From positions 1-64,000 of the forward strand of contig NZ_AZDJ01000030.1 of assembly GCF_001434705.1 (NCBI RefSeq): a DNA stretch of 64,000 nt, in the 5' to 3' direction. This DNA comes from Lacticaseibacillus nasuensis JCM 17158. GTDB taxonomy: Bacteria > Bacillota > Bacilli > Lactobacillales > Lactobacillaceae. Under the pieces are notes generated by a model, which was not told where the DNA came from, did not search any database, and was given only the letters and a program-made list of their open reading frames with translations. Below, piece after piece: positions 33,146-46,105 of the stretch (position 1 is its first letter; the number at the start of each line of letters is the position of its first letter). The position numbers were made by a program, and so were the translations under genes.

Positions 33146-34843
33146 ATGATGATTAAACACAAGGCAATTCTCATCGGGGCCGGCCTGGCCAACTTGGCCG
33201 CGGCCGTGTACCTCATTCAAGAAGGCAAATGGGCCGGATCGGCGATCACGTTTTATAGTCTCGACGATCATGGTTCAAATGATGGCAGTCGCGCGGCGGC
33301 TCAAGCCGACGACTATTGGAACAAGGAACACCCGCTGGCCAACACCAAGGGCTACATCGCCCGCGGCGGCCGGATGCTGAATTATCGCACCTATGTGGAC
33401 TTGATGGACCTGCTCAGCCGCGTGCCGTCTGCCACCGAGCCCGGCCTCACCGCCGCCGAAGACACGCGTGAATTCGACGCCAAGCACCGCACCTTCGACA
33501 AGGCCCGCCTCTTGCGCCGCGGTGATGGTATTATCAACGCCGGCCACCTCGGCTTGAATAATCAGGACCGGGCCCTGCTCACCAAGCTGGTGTTGATGCC
33601 CGACAAGGACGAGGAGCAGCTCGACAACGTGTCGATTGCCGACTACTTCAAGGACGATCCGCACATGTTCACCACCAACTTCTGGTACATGTGGGAAACC
33701 ACCTTTGCCTTCCGCACGCAAAGTAGCGCCCAGGAGTTGCGGCGCTACATGCACATGATGCTGTATGAATTCACGCAAATCGAGCACCTCGTCGGCGTCA
33801 ATCGCACCCGCTACAACCAGTACGAAAGCATCATGCTGCCGCTGATCGAGTACCTGAAGCAACAAGGTGTCACGATCATTTTGGACAAAATCGTGACGGA
33901 TTGGACCTTTAAGGACACCGCTATGCAAGACGACATCACCGTCACCGGCCTGACCGTCACCGACGCCAACACTGGGGAAGTCGCTCAGGTGCCAGTGGAT
34001 GATGACACCGCCGTGATTTTCACCAACGGGTCGATCACCGACTCCGCCACGATTGGCGACTACCACACCCCGGCGCGGGAAAACATGGACTACGGCATCG
34101 CCGCCAGCCTCTGGCAAAAAGCCTCCGAGCGCTTCTACAACCTCGGCAATCCGGACAAGTTTTTCGCCGACCGCGACGCTTCCGAGTGGGTCAGCTTCAC
34201 GTTAACCACCAAGGATCACCTGCTGCTCAACGAAATCACGCGCATCACCACGCAGGTGCCCGGCAACGCGCTGAACTCGTTTTTAAGCACGGCGCCGATC
34301 ACACCGCTGGGCCAACCTGACGTCAATATGTCCATCGTGGTGCACCACCAGCCGCACTTCACCACGCAAAAGCCCAACGAAAGCGTTATTTGGGGCTACT
34401 TCCTGTACCCCCGCCGCACCGGCGAGTTCGTGCAGAAGCCGTACATCGAAATGACCGGTGAGGATATGCTCAAGGAGCTGCTCGGCCAATTGGCGATGGT
34501 CGATCCCGGCCCGGTCAATATCCGCGAGCACGAAGCGGCAATCATGGCCTCGGTGGTCAACTGCATCCCCGTGTACATGCCTTACGCCTCGGCGCTGTTC
34601 AACAATCGGGCCAAGGCGGACCGCCCACTGGTCATTCCGGCACATTCGACCAACCTCGCCTTCACCGGGGAGTTCGCCGAGCAACCTTACCAGATGGTTT
34701 TCACCGAGCAAAGCGCGGTGCGCTCTGGGGAAATCGCCGCGTACCACTTTGCCGGCATTCCAATGAGTCACCTGGTCAAGACGCCGCGCTACGACAAGGA
34801 CATTCCGACCTTGCTACGAGCGACCAAGAAAATGTTTGAGTAA
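33146..34843 (+). CDS. ohyA: Oleate hydratase (FAD-dependent, myosin-cross-reactive antigen family)
   Basis: 565 residues, AAAGGAG site. Hydrates oleic and linoleic acid to 10-hydroxy fatty acids, a detoxification reaction of lactobacilli. FAD-binding Rossmann motif IGAGLANLAAAVYLI at residues ~8-22; RGGRMLNYRTYVDLMDLLSRVPS and NFWYMWETTFAF are hallmark stretches; C-terminal helices close the substrate channel. Preceded by a small membrane peptide; ends in a terminator shared with the convergent ABC operon. Confidence 0.95.
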   Translation: MMIKHKAILIGAGLANLAAAVYLIQEGKWAGSAITFYSLDDHGSNDGSRAAAQADDYWNKEHPLANTKGYIARGGRMLNYRTYVDLMDLLSRVPSATEPGLTAAEDTREFDAKHRTFDKARLLRRGDGIINAGHLGLNNQDRALLTKLVLMPDKDEEQLDNVSIADYFKDDPHMFTTNFWYMWETTFAFRTQSSAQELRRYMHMMLYEFTQIEHLVGVNRTRYNQYESIMLPLIEYLKQQGVTIILDKIVTDWTFKDTAMQDDITVTGLTVTDANTGEVAQVPVDDDTAVIFTNGSITDSATIGDYHTPARENMDYGIAASLWQKASERFYNLGNPDKFFADRDASEWVSFTLTTKDHLLLNEITRITTQVPGNALNSFLSTAPITPLGQPDVNMSIVVHHQPHFTTQKPNESVIWGYFLYPRRTGEFVQKPYIEMTGEDMLKELLGQLAMVDPGPVNIREHEAAIMASVVNCIPVYMPYASALFNNRAKADRPLVIPAHSTNLAFTGEFAEQPYQMVFTEQSAVRSGEIAAYHFAGIPMSHLVKTPRYDKDIPTLLRATKKMFE

Positions 34844-34869
34844 CCGCTGGAAATTTTTTGGGGGAATGC

Positions 34870-34906
34870 AAAACGCCAGTCACGACTGAGTCGCGACTGG
34901 CGTTTT
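34870..34906. terminator. Bidirectional terminator
   Basis: AAAACGCCAGTC (34870-34881) and GACTGGCGTTTT (34895-34906), perfect 12-bp arms, between convergent ohyA and the ABC permease gene. Confidence 0.88.
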
Positions 34907-34907
34907 G

Positions 34908-36710
34908 TTATGCAGTGACATCGCGGTGAATCACGATGCTTTCGTACAACCATACGGTCAACAGGTAATACACGACGTACAACACGATGAAGATGCTAAA
35001 CGGCACCAGCAAGTTGCCATAGGGATGCCGCAACAGCCCGGTGAACATCTTCAGGCCAAACAAGACGTGCACGACCCCCAGCAAACCCGGGAACAGGAAC
35101 AAGGCGCCGATTTCTTGGCGCACCGAGGCCCGCAGGAGGCGCGGCCGCACGCCGATTTTCTGCAGCATCAAGTAGCGCTTGGCGTCATAGCTGGCGCCGC
35201 TTAGGATCTTGAACATCAGCGTCGAGGCTAGCATGGCCAAAAAGGCGATGCCGAGGAAGAAGCCCATGAACGCCAAGCCGGAAAACATGCCGTTGACCAA
35301 CTCATAGCTGTAAAACTTCTGGCCGGATTGGGTGGCGCTTTTGATGTCGTGTTGCTTGGCCTGGGCGGCGACGATGGCCTTGATGGGCGCATAGTTGGCG
35401 CCAAAATCCGCCACCTGATACGTCGTCACGGTGCGCATCGGCCCGGCCAGCTGGGCAAACCGCGCGGCCGGCACCAACTTAAACTGGCGGTCGGCATCGG
35501 CCGGCACCCGAAACGTGCTCAACTGCTGGGCGGCCATGTCAGCATATTTTTCCCAGTTGGCCGCCGTCACCTTCACGCGCACGGTTTTGCCGTTTTGGTA
35601 ATCCATCAACTGAACCGGGTGGCGCGCCAACGCCGAGGCGTCGAGGTAGACGTAATGCCGGTCGGTTTTCTCCTGATAATGCTGCGTCGCGGTGACGCCG
35701 GTGAGCTTGGCAACTTGCCTGCGCGTCGCGGCGTTTGGCGCGACGGTCACCACGTCGTACACGGCTTGTTGGTTGACCAGCGCCGGGATCTCGGCTTGAA
35801 ACCCGAGCCCCACGGTGATGGCCCCCAGCGCCAAAGCGAACAGCATCGCCACCACGGCCAGAATCCGCGTGTAGTCGCGAATGCGAAAACTCAGCTGGCT
35901 CAGCGTGAAGTTGTGCAATCCGCGCGCGGCAAAGCGCCGGCGCTTCAGCCAGGCGATCAGGGCCACGAGGCTGGCGTTAAACAGCAGGTACGTGCCCATG
36001 ACGATGGTGACCAGAGCCAGGCCAATGCCCATCAGCTGCAGCGTGCCTAGCTGGGTCATCGCCCAGTAGCCGATGGCCAGCAACACGATGGCGCCAATGG
36101 CTTGAAGCACCAAGACGCTGCGCTTTTGTTGCAGCCGGTTGGGCGTGGTGTCCGCGTGCAATAGTTGCAGCACCGGCGTCTTCAAGAGCTTGCCGGCGTT
36201 GACAAAGGCCGCCAGCACGAACATGCCCAGGAAGAAGACGAAGGTCCACAGCACCGCCGGACCCCACACCGGGTTAAAGTGCGTTGCCGGCGCGTGCAAC
36301 ATGTTGATTAAGAGGTTCCCAGCGGCTGTCGTCAGCCCGATGCCCACGCCGGTGCCCACCACCGTCGCCAACAAGCCGACACTGACGGTTTCGATGAAGA
36401 TCAGCTGGGCAATCTTGCGGCCCTTGGCGCCGAGCATCATGAACATCGCGTAGTCGCGCTGGCGCATGCTCATCAAAAATGTGTTGGCGTAGACGATATA
36501 CACCACGGTGATGATGACCAGCAGCACCTCGCCGAAGTAAAACACGAAGCTGGTCAGCGCGATGAAGGAATTACTTTTCAAAAACGCGGTGTTGGTGGCA
36601 AGCGCCAGAAACATATAGAAGACGGCACTGGCAATCACCAAGCCGGAGAACAGCACCGCGTAGTCACGGAAGCGGCTGCGAATGCCGCCTAACGCTAATT
36701 TTCGTAACAT
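34908..36710 (-). CDS. BceB-like ABC transporter permease (FtsX-type)
   Basis: 600 residues, AGGAGG site. Ten predicted membrane helices with a large extracellular loop between helices 7 and 8 (about residues 310-430, starting LGFQAEIPALVNQQ). The FtsX-like segments (TFLMSMRQRDYAMFMMLGAKG; YDAKRYLMLQKIGVRPR) match peptide-antibiotic exporters of the BceAB/VraDE group. Paired with the ATPase 9 bp upstream. The two-component system usually found beside such pairs is not in this neighbourhood. Confidence 0.88.
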   Translation of the reverse strand: MLRKLALGGIRSRFRDYAVLFSGLVIASAVFYMFLALATNTAFLKSNSFIALTSFVFYFGEVLLVIITVVYIVYANTFLMSMRQRDYAMFMMLGAKGRKIAQLIFIETVSVGLLATVVGTGVGIGLTTAAGNLLINMLHAPATHFNPVWGPAVLWTFVFFLGMFVLAAFVNAGKLLKTPVLQLLHADTTPNRLQQKRSVLVLQAIGAIVLLAIGYWAMTQLGTLQLMGIGLALVTIVMGTYLLFNASLVALIAWLKRRRFAARGLHNFTLSQLSFRIRDYTRILAVVAMLFALALGAITVGLGFQAEIPALVNQQAVYDVVTVAPNAATRRQVAKLTGVTATQHYQEKTDRHYVYLDASALARHPVQLMDYQNGKTVRVKVTAANWEKYADMAAQQLSTFRVPADADRQFKLVPAARFAQLAGPMRTVTTYQVADFGANYAPIKAIVAAQAKQHDIKSATQSGQKFYSYELVNGMFSGLAFMGFFLGIAFLAMLASTLMFKILSGASYDAKRYLMLQKIGVRPRLLRASVRQEIGALFLFPGLLGVVHVLFGLKMFTGLLRHPYGNLLVPFSIFIVLYVVYYLLTVWLYESIVIHRDVTA

Positions 36711-36719
36711 GCGGGCCTC

Positions 36720-37478
36720 CTATTGCTGAAAGGTGCCAAGCGTCTGCAGGATTTCTTGATAAAATTCCTCCTGCGACTTGGTCCCGTGCACCAACTCCGT
36801 GCCGATTTGCCCATCTTTAATGAACATGATGCGCTGGGCGTAGCTCGCCGAAAACGGATCGTGCGTCACCAACAGAATCGCCACACCTTGCTCGCGGTTC
36901 AGGCTGGCCATCGTGTCCAACAGGTCCTTGGCGCTGGTAGAATCCAAGGCACCGGTAGGCTCGTCACCAAACAAAATCGCCGGCTCCTGCACCAAGGCGC
37001 GGGCCGCGGCGACGCGCTGTTTTTGGCCACCGGACAACTCGGTGGGATAATGGTCCAACACTTCGGCGATGCCCAAGGTGGCCGCGACGCGGTCAACGGC
37101 GTCGCGTTGCGCCTTGGTCGCCATGTTTTGTAACGCCAGCGGCAATGCGATGTTCTCCCGCGCAGTCAGGTTCTCCAACAAGTTGAAGTCTTGGAAGATG
37201 AACCCGACTTGGTGGGCGCGGAAGTCGGCCAAGGCGTTGCCGGTTAAGCCGGTGACGGCCCGGCCGTTGATGGCCACCGTGCCGCTAGTGGGCCGATCCA
37301 AGGTGCTGAGGATATTGAGCAGCGTCGTTTTGCCGGAGCCGGACGCCCCCATGATGCCGACGAATTCGCCGGGTTGCACGTCGAAGGTCACACCTTTTAA
37401 GGCCTGGAATTGCTTCTGGTTCGGCTTGCCATAAGTCTTGGTGACCGCCTTGACGCTGACGACTGGTTGAGTTTGCAT
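36720..37478 (-). CDS. BceA/LolD-like ABC transporter ATPase
   Basis: 252 residues. Walker A GASGSGKTTLLN, Q-loop FIFQDFN, signature LSGGQKQRVAAARAL, Walker B ILFGDEPTGALD, H-loop LVTHD. The sequence type is that of MacB/LolD/BceA ATPases that pair with FtsX-type permeases. First gene of a two-gene operon with the permease; probable role in antimicrobial-peptide resistance or sensing. Confidence 0.92.
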   Translation of the reverse strand: MQTQPVVSVKAVTKTYGKPNQKQFQALKGVTFDVQPGEFVGIMGASGSGKTTLLNILSTLDRPTSGTVAINGRAVTGLTGNALADFRAHQVGFIFQDFNLLENLTARENIALPLALQNMATKAQRDAVDRVAATLGIAEVLDHYPTELSGGQKQRVAAARALVQEPAILFGDEPTGALDSTSAKDLLDTMASLNREQGVAILLVTHDPFSASYAQRIMFIKDGQIGTELVHGTKSQEEFYQEILQTLGTFQQ

Positions 37479-37632
37479 AGTCTTCTCTCCTTTTAATCAC
37501 TAGCCATATCTTACCGTACCCAGACAGCTTGTGAACGAACACTGACCTAACAACTCCGTAAGTTGCAACTTTTCGTTTCCAGTGGTCGGCGTTTTCGGTA
37601 AACTAGTCTCATTGAATTGAGGAGGACCTGCC

Positions 37633-37683
37633 ATGCGCCAACGCAACAAGGCTCCCGGCTTTGCGCCGCTGACCGTCACTTAG
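37633..37683 (+). CDS. 16-residue leader peptide upstream of amino acid permease
   Basis: MRQRNKAPGFAPLTVT, with its own strong GGAGG site at the right distance, stops 14 bp before the permease ATG, whose ribosome site (AGGGAGG) begins 4 bp after the leader stop. No terminator hairpin is visible in between, so translational coupling rather than attenuation would be the mechanism, if any. Confidence 0.5.
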   Translation: MRQRNKAPGFAPLTVT

Positions 37684-37697
37684 TCAGGGAGGACAAC

Positions 37698-39332
37698 ATG
37701 GAAACCGAAAAGAAGCAATATATTCCTTGGGTCGTGGTCGGGTTGATGGACTTTGTCACCGTCATCGGCTTCGACGATATTATTTATAATTTCCAAAACC
37801 AGGGGCTGGTTGCCGTCACCAGCTGGATCTTGATGACGTTTTTCTACGTCATCCCCTACAACCTCATCGTCGCCCACATGGGGTCGACGTTTGGCGAGCG
37901 CGGCGGTGGTATCACCAGCTGGATGCGCGAAACCAACGGCGACACCGTGGGCTATTTTGCCGCGTGGTTCTACTGGATTACCGGCCTGCCTTACGTGGTC
38001 GACGTTGCCAACTCCGTGGTCATCAGCTTCGGCTGGATCGTCCAAGGCAACGGCGACATCCAGTCGTTTCTCGGCAACGCCTGGTTCAGCATCCTCACCG
38101 CCGTCATCTTCGTCGTGTTCATCTGGCTGCAACACTTCTTTAAGAACAAGTCGCTGGAAGTAATGTCGACCATTGGCGGCGGCGCGATGTTCATCATGAC
38201 CGTGCTGTTCGTCGTGATGACCATCGTCGGCTTGGCCCATGGCAATCCCATCAAGACGCAACCCTTCGACATCAAAGCCTTCATGCCCAAGCACTTCGAC
38301 CTCGCGTTTCTGTCGACGTTTGGCCTGTTCGTGTTTGCCATGAACGGCTCGGAACTCGCCGCGCCGTACACCGCGGACATGAAGCACCCCGGCCGCGACT
38401 TCCCGAAGGCGCTGAAGATGATTGCCATCATGACGATGTTCCTGACGTTATTCGGCACCTTCAGCCTCGGCGTCTACTTCAACGCTCACGACCTGCCCAA
38501 CGACTTGAAAATGAACGGCTCGTACTACGCCTTTCAAGCGATCGGCCGCCAATTCGGCCTGGGCAACGGTTTAATGTACCTGTTTGCCGGCGTCCAAGGC
38601 ATCTACATGCTCGCGCAACTGGCCGTGATCCTCGACGCGTCGACCCGCGTGTTCCTGTCTGACGTCGCCAAGCGCTTCATGCCCCGCCAGCTCACCAAGA
38701 AAAACGCGGATGGCCTGCCAATCAACGGCTACTGGCTGACGACGATCCTTTGTGCCTTGATCATGGCGCTGGGCGCGTTGCTGCCGCAAATCAACGACAT
38801 CTTCAACTGGTTGTTGAACCTCAACGGCATCGTCAGTCCGTTCTCGACGTGCTTCCTGTTTTGGTCCTACCTCATGGTGCGCCGCCACGCCGACCGCTTC
38901 CCGCACGGCGACTATACCTTCATTAAAAACGACAAGCTCGGCGTCATCGTCGGCGGGTGGATGCTGGGCATCACCTTCCTGCTCGCCGTGTTAGGCTTCT
39001 TCCCCACCGACGCGTCGGCACACACCTTTGCCTTAATGCTCGCCTTGAATATCATTGTGCCAATCGGCATGGTGGTGCTCGGGTTCATGATGCCGTGGAT
39101 CGCCAAGCGCCAAGCCACGGGCAACGCCTTTGGGCCAGCGACGTGGTGGTTATTCACCGCCGTGATGGGTGGCGGCTTGATTGCCGCGGCCAGCTACGGC
39201 TTGGCCGTACGGCTGTTGACCAGCCTGGTCGTGGGGTGGCGCGTTGCCATCATCGCCGTGATCGACGCCGCGATTATCGCCGTGACGCTGCACGTCACGG
39301 CCAATGGGCGCCGCGGCACGGTTGGCGCTTAA
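37698..39332 (+). CDS. APC-family amino acid permease
   Basis: 544 residues from ATG 37698 (AGGGAGG site); the longer frame reads through the leader-peptide region out of its frame. About 12-14 membrane helices; FDDIIYNFQNQGLVAVTSW and STFGERGGGITSWMRETNG correspond to helices 1-2 of the superfamily. The length resembles glutamate/GABA-type antiporters, but substrate cannot be assigned. No decarboxylase gene is nearby. Confidence 0.85.
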   Translation: METEKKQYIPWVVVGLMDFVTVIGFDDIIYNFQNQGLVAVTSWILMTFFYVIPYNLIVAHMGSTFGERGGGITSWMRETNGDTVGYFAAWFYWITGLPYVVDVANSVVISFGWIVQGNGDIQSFLGNAWFSILTAVIFVVFIWLQHFFKNKSLEVMSTIGGGAMFIMTVLFVVMTIVGLAHGNPIKTQPFDIKAFMPKHFDLAFLSTFGLFVFAMNGSELAAPYTADMKHPGRDFPKALKMIAIMTMFLTLFGTFSLGVYFNAHDLPNDLKMNGSYYAFQAIGRQFGLGNGLMYLFAGVQGIYMLAQLAVILDASTRVFLSDVAKRFMPRQLTKKNADGLPINGYWLTTILCALIMALGALLPQINDIFNWLLNLNGIVSPFSTCFLFWSYLMVRRHADRFPHGDYTFIKNDKLGVIVGGWMLGITFLLAVLGFFPTDASAHTFALMLALNIIVPIGMVVLGFMMPWIAKRQATGNAFGPATWWLFTAVMGGGLIAAASYGLAVRLLTSLVVGWRVAIIAVIDAAIIAVTLHVTANGRRGTVGA

Positions 39333-39436
39333 CATCATCCGATCCCACAAATCACCGGATATCTGGCATTTTAATGGAAATATTTTGATCAGTTATCTCT
39401 CTTCTCACGTGCCCTTAAGGTACACTGAGGGCATCA

Positions 39437-39919
39437 ATGGGAAAGCGAGAAAATAGGATGTTTGCATTAATCGGATTTGTCATGATTGGTGGGTTTATCG
39501 TAGCGGTTGTTGGCTTGATCATGTTGATCGTCGCAGCAGCTAAGAAACACCCAAAAAAGAAGAGCGTCATCATTTTGTTAGTCGGGCTCGTATTGAGCAT
39601 TGGCGCACCAGTGTCGGCAGCGGTCCTTGGCCTTCAAGAACCAGTTGACTACACGGTCACAACAAAAGCTGAAGGTAAGGACTTCCTCGATCAATTGGAC
39701 TCAGATACGATTAAGGATCAGACGCTGAAATTCAAGGTCACAGATATCGGTTCGAATGGACCGTTGATCGCGTTCCAAGCCCCAGGTGAGTTTAATGTTA
39801 TGGTCCCTGCTTCAAAGGCGAGCAAGGCTGTCAAAGTTGGCGATACGATTACCGTAACGTGCAAGTCCGCGGGCAACGTATTTGGTCTACCCATGGTGAC
39901 GGGAACGTTAGACGAATAA
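39437..39919 (+). CDS. Membrane-anchored protein with OB-fold-like domain
   Basis: 160 residues, GAGG site before ATG 39437 (ATG 39458 is an alternative). Two membrane helices (FVMIGGFIVAVVGLIMLIVA; VIILLVGLVLSIGAPVSAAV) separated by a Lys-rich turn, then a ~95-residue domain (LKFKVTDIGSNGPLIAF..., then VGDTITVTCKSAG) like the tRNA_anti-like OB fold found in Firmicute surface proteins. Codon use is less GC-biased than its neighbours. Function unknown. Confidence 0.7.
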   Translation: MGKRENRMFALIGFVMIGGFIVAVVGLIMLIVAAAKKHPKKKSVIILLVGLVLSIGAPVSAAVLGLQEPVDYTVTTKAEGKDFLDQLDSDTIKDQTLKFKVTDIGSNGPLIAFQAPGEFNVMVPASKASKAVKVGDTITVTCKSAGNVFGLPMVTGTLDE

Positions 39920-39933
39920 CCGACTTCAATCAT

Positions 39934-39974
39934 GGGGCGGCCGACGCAGTTAACGTCGGTTGCCCCCTTTTTTT
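39934..39974 (+). terminator. Terminator of OB-fold membrane protein gene
   Basis: GGGGCGGCCGACG (39934-39946) pairs with CGTCGGTTGCCCC (39954-39966), followed by seven T. Confidence 0.88.
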
Positions 39975-40071
39975 CGTGGCAAGACTGTTCTCGGGTGGTC
40001 AGGAAGCGAAGAAGCGCTTAACGGTGGCGTTTTGCCCGGCGAGCGCGTAAACTTTGGCTGGGAGGTGCCGC

Positions 40072-40965
40072 ATGACCGCTTATACCTTGATTTATAATCC
40101 GCATGCTGGCCACAACCATGGCCGCACCACCGCCAACCTAGTCGCCAGCGCCTTGCGTGCCGCCGGCCACACCGCGACGCTGGCTGAAACGAGTCGTGAG
40201 CGTTCGGCGACGTTGCTGGCGCAAACCGCCTTAGCCGATGTGGTCGTGGCCATCGGCGGTGATGGCACGATCAACCAAGTGGCGGCCGGTTTACTGAACC
40301 GCAAGCGGCCGCCGTTGCTGGGCTTGATTCCCGCCGGCACCGTCAACAACCTGACCAAGGGCCTAGGCATTCCCCAGCTGTTACCCGGCGCGATTCACAC
40401 GCTGTTGGCCGGCCACGTGCGGCCGTTAGACGTCGGCCGGGTGAACTCGGCGGTGATGGTTAGCACGTTAACGCTCGGCGTGTTGGCCAATGCCGCCGTG
40501 GCGGTGACCCAGCGCGACAAGCAGAAGTTTGGCCCGCTGGTGTATCTGGCCAAGGGCACCAACAGTTTGGCCCGGCACCAGCACTGGCAGCTGACGCTGC
40601 ACTCGCCGCACCATCAGTGGGTGCGCGATACCCAATTTGTGCTGGTGACCATGACCAACTCCGTCGGCGGCTTCACCCATTTTGCGCCGGATGCCGCGCC
40701 AGATGATGGCCATTTTCACGTGTTCGTCGCCCCGAAGCTGAACTGGCGCCAGACGCTGTTGGCGCTGCCGTATTTTCTCACCGGCAACTTCGCCAAGCTG
40801 CCGGGGATGACCTACTTCACCACCACCCGCCTCACCATTCAAGCGCCGAGTGCGCTGCAGGCGCGCATTGACGGCGACCCCAGTGTGAGCACGCCGCTGA
40901 CGCTGACCATGGCGCGGCTGTCCGTCATCGCCCCTAGCACTGCGCGCGGCGGCATGGTACACTGA
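40072..40965 (+). CDS. Diacylglycerol kinase-family lipid kinase
   Basis: 297 residues from ATG 40072 (GGGAGG, 6 nt). NPHAGHNHG and the catalytic-loop motif IGGDGTINQVAAGL (about residues 63-76), followed by LGLIPAGTVNNLTKGLGIP, identify the DagK/YegS fold. It phosphorylates diacylglycerol or a related lipid at the membrane in phospholipid or lipoteichoic-acid turnover. A normal DagK reads GTxNDFA where this protein has GTVNNLT, so a YegS-like substrate is possible. Confidence 0.87.
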   Translation: MTAYTLIYNPHAGHNHGRTTANLVASALRAAGHTATLAETSRERSATLLAQTALADVVVAIGGDGTINQVAAGLLNRKRPPLLGLIPAGTVNNLTKGLGIPQLLPGAIHTLLAGHVRPLDVGRVNSAVMVSTLTLGVLANAAVAVTQRDKQKFGPLVYLAKGTNSLARHQHWQLTLHSPHHQWVRDTQFVLVTMTNSVGGFTHFAPDAAPDDGHFHVFVAPKLNWRQTLLALPYFLTGNFAKLPGMTYFTTTRLTIQAPSALQARIDGDPSVSTPLTLTMARLSVIAPSTARGGMVH

Positions 40966-40993
40966 AGGTAACGTTTTGAAAGGAGCGATCACG

Positions 40994-41026
40994 ATGCGCT
41001 TAAAGACAGTTGATTTACATGACTAA
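40994..41026 (+). CDS. Leader peptide of hflX attenuator
   Basis: ATG 40994 with a strong AAAGGAG site 8 nt upstream encodes MRLKTVDLHD and stops at 41026. It is followed by competing hairpins and an intrinsic terminator before hflX, the layout of ribosome-mediated attenuators of antibiotic-response genes. Confidence 0.65.
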   Translation: MRLKTVDLHD

Positions 41027-41028
41027 TT

Positions 41029-41109
41029 GTCGCTTCACGGCGACGCTTTGCGCACGTGTCCGCTCATAAGAGCAGCTGACCGGGCTGCTCTTTTTCTGTG
41101 CAAAGCGTC
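41029..41109 (+). promoter_or_regulatory. Transcription attenuator of hflX
   Basis: Hairpin GTCGC/GCGAC (41029-41044) right after the leader stop; GCTC-ATAA-GAGC (41062-41073); intrinsic terminator AGAGCAGC-N7-GCTGCTCT (41069-41091) ending in TTTTT; and long-range arms GACGCTTTGC (41042-41051) with GCAAAGCGTC (41100-41109). The 41062-41073 hairpin shares the 5' half of the terminator stem and is a candidate anti-terminator. A ribosome stalled on the leader peptide would change which stems form. Confidence 0.7.
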
Positions 41110-41123
41110 CAGAAAGGACCTTT

Positions 41124-42404
41124 ATGCAAGACAACCAACCACAATCTGAACTCGTTTTAATCGCCGGCATCTCCCGCGGCCAGGACAACTTCGACTACTC
41201 GATGACCGAACTCACCGAGCTGGCCAAGGCCCATGGTGACACGGTCGTCGCCGACGTCCGGCAAAACCTCGACCGCGCTATCGGCGCGACGTACTTCGGT
41301 AAGGGCAAGGTCGACGAAATCGCCGAGCTGGCTCGGGCCAATGACGCCACCACGGTGATCATCAACGATGAACTCTCACCGTCGCAGCTCCGCAACCTGA
41401 ACAAACTGATCGGCCTGCATGTCATCGACCGCACCCAGCTGATTCTCGACATCTTCGCCGACCGCGCCAAAAGCAAGGCGGCCAAGACCCAAGTCGAAAT
41501 CGCGCAGCTGCAATACGCTTTACCGCGTCTGCACCCCAGCGCCAACAAGCTGGACCAGCAAGGCGGCGGTGGCGGCCTCGCCAACCGTGGCGCCGGTGAA
41601 ACCAAGTTGGAAATGGACAAGCGGGTGCTGAACAAGCGCATTGCTCGCTTGCGCCGCGAACTCAAGGAAGCCGACGTCGGCGCCCAGGTGCGGCGCGTCC
41701 AGCGCGATACCAACGCCGTGCCGGTGGTCGCCTTGGTCGGCTACACCAACGCCGGCAAGTCCACCACGATGAATGGCTTGTTGGATCTCTACGCCGATCA
41801 TCCCGAAACCAAGCAGGTCTTCGAGAAAGACATGCTGTTTGCCACGCTGGATACCAGCGTGCGCCAGCTGACCCTGCCTGACAACCGCAAGTTCTTGTTA
41901 AGCGACACGGTCGGCTTTGTCAGCAAGCTGCCGCATCACCTGATCGACGCCTTCAAGGCCACCTTGGCCGAAGCCGCCAACGCCGACCTCTTGATTCAAG
42001 TGGTCGACTACTCGGATCCCCACTACCCGGAAATGATGCAGATCACCGAGCAGACGCTGAAGACCATCGGCATTCACGACATCCCGATGATCACCGCCTA
42101 CAACAAGGCGGACAAGCGCCCGGATACCCACTACCCTGAGCTCAATGGCGACCAGTTTATCTACTCAGCGCAAGACCCGGCCTCCCTCCACCAGTTGGCC
42201 CGCTTGATCACCAAGCACATCTTCGCCGACGCGGAGACGCATACCTACCTCATCCCCTTTAGCGAAGGTCAGTTGGTCGACTTCATGAACCGCGAAACCG
42301 CGGTGAGTGCCACCGACTATACCGACGACGGCACCCGCATCACCGCCACCGTCAACGCCGCGCAGGCCGGGCGCCTCGCCCAGTATCTTGTTACCGAATC
42401 CTAA
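41124..42404 (+). CDS. hflX: GTPase HflX (ribosome-splitting/rescue)
   Basis: 426 residues, AAGGA site. N-terminal HflX domain ([32 protein letters not shown]), Gly-rich linker [17 protein letters not shown], coiled coil, and a G domain with G1 [13 protein letters not shown]3 [12 protein letters not shown]4 NKAD. HflX binds the large ribosomal subunit and dissociates stalled 70S ribosomes under stress; HflXr homologues in Listeria give macrolide/lincosamide resistance and are induced through attenuation. The attenuator upstream fits such a role. Confidence 0.95.
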   Translation: MQDNQPQSELVLIAGISRGQDNFDYSMTELTELAKAHGDTVVADVRQNLDRAIGATYFGKGKVDEIAELARANDATTVIINDELSPSQLRNLNKLIGLHVIDRTQLILDIFADRAKSKAAKTQVEIAQLQYALPRLHPSANKLDQQGGGGGLANRGAGETKLEMDKRVLNKRIARLRRELKEADVGAQVRRVQRDTNAVPVVALVGYTNAGKSTTMNGLLDLYADHPETKQVFEKDMLFATLDTSVRQLTLPDNRKFLLSDTVGFVSKLPHHLIDAFKATLAEAANADLLIQVVDYSDPHYPEMMQITEQTLKTIGIHDIPMITAYNKADKRPDTHYPELNGDQFIYSAQDPASLHQLARLITKHIFADAETHTYLIPFSEGQLVDFMNRETAVSATDYTDDGTRITATVNAAQAGRLAQYLVTES

Positions 42405-42411
42405 GTGTTTT

Positions 42412-42440
42412 CGCCGCAGGTCTTGACCGGCGGCGTTTTT
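42412..42440 (+). terminator. hflX terminator
   Basis: CGCCG (42412-42416) with CGGCG (42431-42435) and inner GGTC/GACC, then five T. Confidence 0.7.

Positions 42441-46097
<3,657 letters not shown>

Positions 46098-46105
<8 letters not shown>

Noticed and set aside
37698-39332. Assignment of the permease as GadC-type glutamate/GABA antiporter
   Set aside because: Similar length and family, but no decarboxylase gene and no substrate-specific motif that I could verify.
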